DNA of 55,802 nucleotides from Streptomyces albidochromogenes (GTDB lineage: Bacteria; Actinomycetota; Actinomycetes; Streptomycetales; Streptomycetaceae): positions 1 to 55,802 of the forward strand of contig NZ_VBVX01000005.1 of NCBI RefSeq assembly GCF_005981925.1, given 5' to 3'. Both the position numbers and the translations under genes were made by a program. The notes under the pieces were generated by a model. That model was not told the DNA's origin and did no database searches. It saw only the letters and a program-made list of their open reading frames with translations. Below, piece by piece: positions 52,245-55,802 of the stretch (position 1 is the first letter of the stretch; every line of letters starts with the position of its first letter).

Positions 52245-53162
52245 ATGGCCCTTGGCACAGCTTCGACCAGGACGGATCACGCGCCCACCGTGCGTGATCT
52301 GCTCGCGACCGGCAAGACCACGTACTCGTTCGAGTTCTTCGCGCCCCGGACCGAGAAGGGCGAGCGGAACCTCTGGAACGCGCTGCGCCGGGTCGAGGCC
52401 GTGGCCCCCAGCTTCGTCTCCGTGACGTACGGGGCGGGCGGGTCCACCCGGGCCGGCACGGTCGGGGCCACCGAGCAGATCGCCTCCGACTCCACGCTCA
52501 CCCCGGTCGCGCACCTCACGGCCGTCGACCACTCCGTCGCCGAACTGCGCAACATGATCGGCCAGTACGCGGACGCCGGGATCCGGAACATCCTCGCCGT
52601 GCGCGGAGACCCGCCCGGCGACCCTATGGGCGAGTGGGTCAAGCACCCGCAGGGCGTGCGGTACGCCGCCGACCTGGTCCGGCTCATCAAGGAGTCCGGC
52701 GACTTCTGCGTGGGCGTCGCGGCCTTCCCCGAGATGCACCCGCGGTCGACCGACTGGGACACCGACATCGCGCACTTCACCGCCAAGTGCCGGGCCGGCG
52801 CCGACTACGCGATCACCCAGATGTTCTTCGATCCGGAGAACTACCTGCGGCTGCGCGACAGCGTCGCGGCGGCCGGCTGCGAGACGCCGATCATCCCCGA
52901 GGTCATGCCCGTGACCGGTGTCAAACAGCTCGACAGACTTCCGCAGCTCAGCAACGCGCACTTCCCGCCCGCCGTGAAAGAGCGGATCCTCGCCGTCAAG
53001 GACGATCCGGCCGCTGTACGCTCCATTGGCATCGAGTTCGCCACGGAGTTCTGCGCGAGGCTGCTCTCCGAGGGCGTACCCGGATTGCACTTCATCACGC
53101 TCAACAACTCCACGGCGACGCTCGAGATCTACGAGAATCTCGGACTGCACGAGCAGTCCTGA
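52245..53162 (+). CDS. metF: 5,10-methylenetetrahydrofolate reductase (MetF)
   Basis: FAD enzyme giving 5-methyl-THF for methionine synthesis; 305 residues. [17 protein letters not shown] (catalytic Glu), [47 protein letters not shown] and YAITQMFFD are typical. ATG 52245. It supplies methyl groups for the SAM pool sensed by the SAM-IV leader at 11710-11826. Confidence 0.96.
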   Translation: MALGTASTRTDHAPTVRDLLATGKTTYSFEFFAPRTEKGERNLWNALRRVEAVAPSFVSVTYGAGGSTRAGTVGATEQIASDSTLTPVAHLTAVDHSVAELRNMIGQYADAGIRNILAVRGDPPGDPMGEWVKHPQGVRYAADLVRLIKESGDFCVGVAAFPEMHPRSTDWDTDIAHFTAKCRAGADYAITQMFFDPENYLRLRDSVAAAGCETPIIPEVMPVTGVKQLDRLPQLSNAHFPPAVKERILAVKDDPAAVRSIGIEFATEFCARLLSEGVPGLHFITLNNSTATLEIYENLGLHEQS

Positions 53163-53213
53163 CCGGCCGTACCCGCCACCCTTCACGGCGGCGGCCGTAT
53201 GAGAGGGGCGGGC

Positions 53214-54014
53214 ATGGGCTGGGCGGTCCTCTACATCGCGTTCGGGGTGGTCGCACTGTGGCTGCTCGGCGAAGTGCTGCTGCAGTACAAGGCGCGGCTG
53301 AGGTGGCGGCTGCTGGCCTTCGCCGGGTTCATGGGCGTGGTCCTCGGTGTGCTGATGCCGTCCGTGTTCGTCATCGCGGGCGGCGCCGTCGCGTTCGCGA
53401 TCGGCCAGACGTACGTCACGCTGTCGTTCCGCCGGGGCTTCTCGACCGGCTGGGCGATCGGCGGCAAGCCGGGCGAGAGCCGCCGCCGCAAGCGCGGGGC
53501 GCGCCCCGTCGAGCAGGAGCCGACGCTGGAGGTGTCGGACCTCGCGTACGAACCCGCCGAATCCGACGAGCCGGTGTACACGCCGACGCAGCCGGTGCCG
53601 GACGAGACGGGGCAGTACGGCGTGTACGACGTCGCGGCGTACGCGGCCCAGCAGCAGTCCCAGAACGACGCGTTCGCGGCCGGTTACGGCGGCTACGACA
53701 CCTACACCGGCTACGACCAGCCGAACCAGGAGACGTACGCCGGCCCGTACGACTACCCGGCGGGCCAGCAGCAGTACGCCGCCTACTCCGACCCGTACAT
53801 CGGCACCCAGCCCTACGGCACGCCGCAGTACGGCGGCCAGGAGGACTACGGCTACGCAGCCCCGCAGTACGGCGGCGACACCCCGCCCGGCGGCGTGTGG
53901 GTCCCGCAGCAGCGGGACGGCGAACAGCAGCCCTTCGGCGGCGAACAGCCGGCCCAGGAGCCGTACCAGAACGGCTACGACGCCACCGGCTACAACGAGC
54001 AGTACCGCTACTGA
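53214..54014 (+). CDS. membrane protein with Tyr/Gln/Gly-rich tail
   Basis: 266 residues from ATG 53214 (GAGAGGGGCGG upstream; ATG 53199 is in frame but less well placed). Residues 1-70 hold two or three helices (VLYIAFGVVALWLLGEVLLQY, LLAFAGFMGVVLGVLMPSVFVIAGGAVAFAIG). The rest is basic then low complexity, rich in Tyr, Gln, Gly and Pro (PYGTPQYGGQEDYGYAAPQYGG). The tail resembles disordered, phase-separating sequences. Function unknown. Confidence 0.82.
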   Translation: MGWAVLYIAFGVVALWLLGEVLLQYKARLRWRLLAFAGFMGVVLGVLMPSVFVIAGGAVAFAIGQTYVTLSFRRGFSTGWAIGGKPGESRRRKRGARPVEQEPTLEVSDLAYEPAESDEPVYTPTQPVPDETGQYGVYDVAAYAAQQQSQNDAFAAGYGGYDTYTGYDQPNQETYAGPYDYPAGQQQYAAYSDPYIGTQPYGTPQYGGQEDYGYAAPQYGGDTPPGGVWVPQQRDGEQQPFGGEQPAQEPYQNGYDATGYNEQYRY

Positions 54015-54058
54015 CCCGGCCACCGGCTACAACGAGCAGTACCGCTACTGACCCGGCC
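53982..54058 (+). repeat. 37-bp tandem duplication of a gene 3' end
   Basis: The 37-bp unit beginning GCCACCGGCTACAACGAG (53982-54018) is repeated exactly at 54019-54055, and three further bases match. The first copy encodes ..TGYNEQYRY and the stop; the second lies after the stop, so the protein is not changed. This is a recent slippage or recombination event, or an assembly error. Confidence 0.97.
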
Positions 54059-54068
54059 GCCCGCGCCC

Positions 54069-55577
54069 CTACTGCGAGCCCCGGAAGCCCTCCCCCTCGA
54101 CGAGGAGCCCCGCGACCAGGGCCCCGGACATCCCGGCGTGCGCCAGTCCGCCGCCGGGATGGGCCCAGCCGCCGGCCAGCAGGAGACCCGGCAGCCGGGT
54201 GCTGTTGCCCGGGTGCAGCAGCCGGCCCGCCGCGCCCGCCAGCGAGGGCGGCGGCACCGAACCCCCCGGCGCTCCCGTCGCGGCCGCGGTGTCCGCCGGC
54301 GTGCGGACCTCGCGCCACAGCAGGCGCTCGCGCAGATCCGGCACCGCGGCGAGCGCGGCCTCGACCACCGCGTCGGCGTTCCGCGCGACCAGGGCTTCGT
54401 CCGTCCAGTCGACGGGCCCCTGCGGGGCCACGGTCGTCGTGAGCGTGACGGCCTCGTGGGCGTCGTCCGGGCGGGTCAGCGGATCGTCCGGCCGCAGCAC
54501 GGTGACCGTGGGGCGCTCGGCGTGCTCCCCGGTGAACGCCGCCGACGCCTCCGCGCCCGCGTCGGGGGAGTGGACCACCGTCCGGTGCGCGGTCCCGTCC
54601 GGGCGGCCGCCGCGCAGCGCCAGAAGGACCGTGAGCCGGCTCGGGGGAACGGGCCCCGGCACGACATCGCCCCCGGCCCACACCTCGCGCCCCGGCGTCA
54701 TGCCGCCGAGGAGGCGGGGGTCGCCGCCGAAGACCACCGAGTCCGCCGCGACGGCCGTGCCGTCGGCCAGCTCCACGCCCGCCGCGCGGCCGTCCTTCTC
54801 CGCGACCGCGACGACCTCGGCGCCGAAGGCGAACTCCACCTTCCGCGCCAGGCACCGCTCGTACAGCGCCCGCGCCAGCTCCCGCATCCCGCCGCGCACG
54901 TACCAGCTGCCGAAGGTCTGCTCCATGTACGGCAGCACGGCGGCGGCGGCCGGCGCGGTGCGCGGGTCGAGCCCGTACGCCAGGGCGTGGCTGTCGAGCA
55001 GGGCGGCGAGCCGTGGCTCGGCCAGCTCCCACGCGCCGATCTCCGCCACCGTGGCCGCGACGAGATCGCGCCGCAGCATCCTGCGCCGGGGCGCCGCCGG
55101 ATACGGGTCGCGTCCCAGCACCTGCCAGTCGGGCCACAGCGGTTCTTCGAGCAGAGGGCGCCTGGTCCTGTCCCACGCGTCGCGCGCCCGGTTCAGGAAC
55201 GCGCCCCACCGGTCACCCGCGCCGGACCCCAGCGCCGCGTCCAGGGCCGAGACGATGCCCGCCCGCGAGGCGTTGGGCAGCGACACGTCCGTACCGTCGG
55301 CGAACAGGTGGCGGCTCGCCGGGTCCACGGGCACGAGCCCGACGCACTGCTCCAGGGACTCCTTGCCGGTCTTGGCGAACAGGTCCCGGTAGACGGCGGG
55401 CAGGTGCAGCAGGCCCGGCCCCGTGTCGAAGACGAAGCCGTCCCGCTCGAACCTGCCCAGCGCGCCGCCGTACGTCGCCGCGCGCTCGTACACCGCCACG
55501 CGGTGTCCCGCGACGGCCAGCCGGGCGGCGGACGCCATCGCGCCCATCCCGGAGCCGATCACCACAATCCGTGCCAT
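54069..55577 (-). CDS. phytoene desaturase-like FAD oxidoreductase
   Basis: 502 residues. VVIGSGMGAMASAARLAVAGHRVAVYERAATYGG is the FAD-binding fold of CrtI-like enzymes, FDTGPGLLHLPAVYRDLF the typical second motif and LLLAGGWAHPGGGLAHAGMSGALVAGLL the C-terminal FAD segment. No other carotenoid genes are near, so the substrate is open. Start ATG 55577 has no clear ribosome site. The 225 bp between it and the window end hold only the MacR-like palindrome. Confidence 0.87.
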   Translation of the reverse strand: MARIVVIGSGMGAMASAARLAVAGHRVAVYERAATYGGALGRFERDGFVFDTGPGLLHLPAVYRDLFAKTGKESLEQCVGLVPVDPASRHLFADGTDVSLPNASRAGIVSALDAALGSGAGDRWGAFLNRARDAWDRTRRPLLEEPLWPDWQVLGRDPYPAAPRRRMLRRDLVAATVAEIGAWELAEPRLAALLDSHALAYGLDPRTAPAAAAVLPYMEQTFGSWYVRGGMRELARALYERCLARKVEFAFGAEVVAVAEKDGRAAGVELADGTAVAADSVVFGGDPRLLGGMTPGREVWAGGDVVPGPVPPSRLTVLLALRGGRPDGTAHRTVVHSPDAGAEASAAFTGEHAERPTVTVLRPDDPLTRPDDAHEAVTLTTTVAPQGPVDWTDEALVARNADAVVEAALAAVPDLRERLLWREVRTPADTAAATGAPGGSVPPPSLAGAAGRLLHPGNSTRLPGLLLAGGWAHPGGGLAHAGMSGALVAGLLVEGEGFRGSQ

Positions 55578-55692
55578 GCCAGGGACTTTAGCGGCCGGCA
55601 CTGACAACCCCGCTGGGGCAGGGGGGAGTACGCGCGCGGACGCGTTCGTCACCAGCCGCCGTCCGGCGCGGCCGGGGTGGGGCACACAGGCG

Positions 55693-55708
55693 TGAGTACC
55701 CGTACTCA
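55693..55708. promoter_or_regulatory. MacR-like 16-bp operator (TGAGTACCCGTACTCA)
   Basis: A perfect 7-bp inverted repeat with a 2-nt spacer, equal to the site reported for MacR of S. coelicolor (TGAGTACnnGTACTCA). It lies 116 bp upstream of the flavoprotein start on the minus strand and may equally serve a plus-strand gene beyond 55802. Confidence 0.75.
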
Positions 55709-55802
55709 GTGCGGGAGATGAGTAGCTGTGCGGATGGGTTCCCACCTGCGGGGACGGAAGAGTGGGGACTACGGAAGGGGCGCGGCGCCCGCACCGCCGA
55801 CA

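Noticed and set aside
53600..54014. Tyr/Gln/Gly repeats as a mobile or CRISPR-like repeat
   Set aside because: They are degenerate codon-level repeats within a coding tail, not spaced DNA repeats.

Overview
The window looks like chromosomal DNA from a Streptomyces or close relative. It is about 70% GC or more, almost every third codon position is G or C, and GTG starts are common with a few TTG starts. Gene content and order match what I remember of the conserved streptomycete core: ctaCDF / ctaE-qcrCAB / trpD / NlpC-P60 pair / pimB / glkA / macRS / pfkA / trpEG / aroH / bfr / PASTA kinase / thiOSG / thiE-metF. I see no insertion sequences, prophage, CRISPR, tRNA or rRNA. Most of it is housekeeping; the interest lies in the regulatory RNAs and operators and in a few odd proteins.

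Layout: 1-850 holds a truncated NifS/SufS-like desulfurase joined to an unrelated fragment, possibly an assembly or rearrangement junction. 1168-10437 encodes the aerobic respiratory chain, cytochrome aa3 oxidase (ctaC, ctaD, ctaF, ctaE) plus the bc1 complex (qcrC, qcrA, qcrB), interrupted by an L,D-transpeptidase lipoprotein and an atypical receiver-domain protein. 10560-13348 has trpD, then a SAM-IV riboswitch with a leader terminator in front of a class V PLP enzyme. 13461-16225 has a stand-alone AsnC-type domain coupled to a rhomboid protease, a zinc-ribbon protein and a NYN-domain nuclease. 16398-18881 has a probable c-di-AMP (ydaO) riboswitch and two tandem NlpC/P60 hydrolases. 18927-24555 has a zinc-protease-like lipoprotein, two glycosyltransferases (GT87 and PimB-like) and a long-chain acyl-CoA synthetase.

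24834-29813 has a phosphoesterase, a SRPBCC protein, an ArsA-like protein with a degenerate P-loop, a small acidic protein, glucokinase GlkA and an EEP-family hydrolase. 29904-34224 has a membrane protein and lipase-like hydrolase pair, a PlsC-type acyltransferase and the MacS/MacR two-component system. 34324-41474 covers central and aromatic metabolism: a phosphofructokinase with a PPi-type signature, a D-2-hydroxyacid dehydrogenase, fused anthranilate synthase TrpEG behind a trpL attenuator with three Trp codons, a TetR/SRPBCC divergent pair and class II DAHP synthase. 41582-44758 concerns metals and repair: iron box-bfd, bfr, a sulfite-oxidase-like molybdoenzyme, a His-rich DUF4396 membrane protein behind a CsoR-like operator, and endonuclease IV.

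44811-53162 has a PASTA Ser/Thr kinase, thiO-thiS-thiG under a TPP riboswitch, a flavoprotein reductase, a Rv2175c-type DNA-binding protein, thiE and metF. The window ends with a Tyr/Gln/Gly-rich membrane protein whose 3' end is tandemly duplicated, a phytoene-desaturase-like flavoprotein, and a 16-bp palindrome matching the reported MacR site.

Several genes in the window work together. CtaC-F and QcrABC form one electron-transfer supercomplex. AroH, TrpEG and TrpD supply chorismate-derived tryptophan. ThiO, ThiS, ThiG and ThiE make the thiazole and join it to the pyrimidine of thiamine. GT87 and PimB plausibly build phosphatidylinositol mannosides. Bfd and Bfr handle stored iron. All functional calls rest on reading motifs by eye; no search was run.
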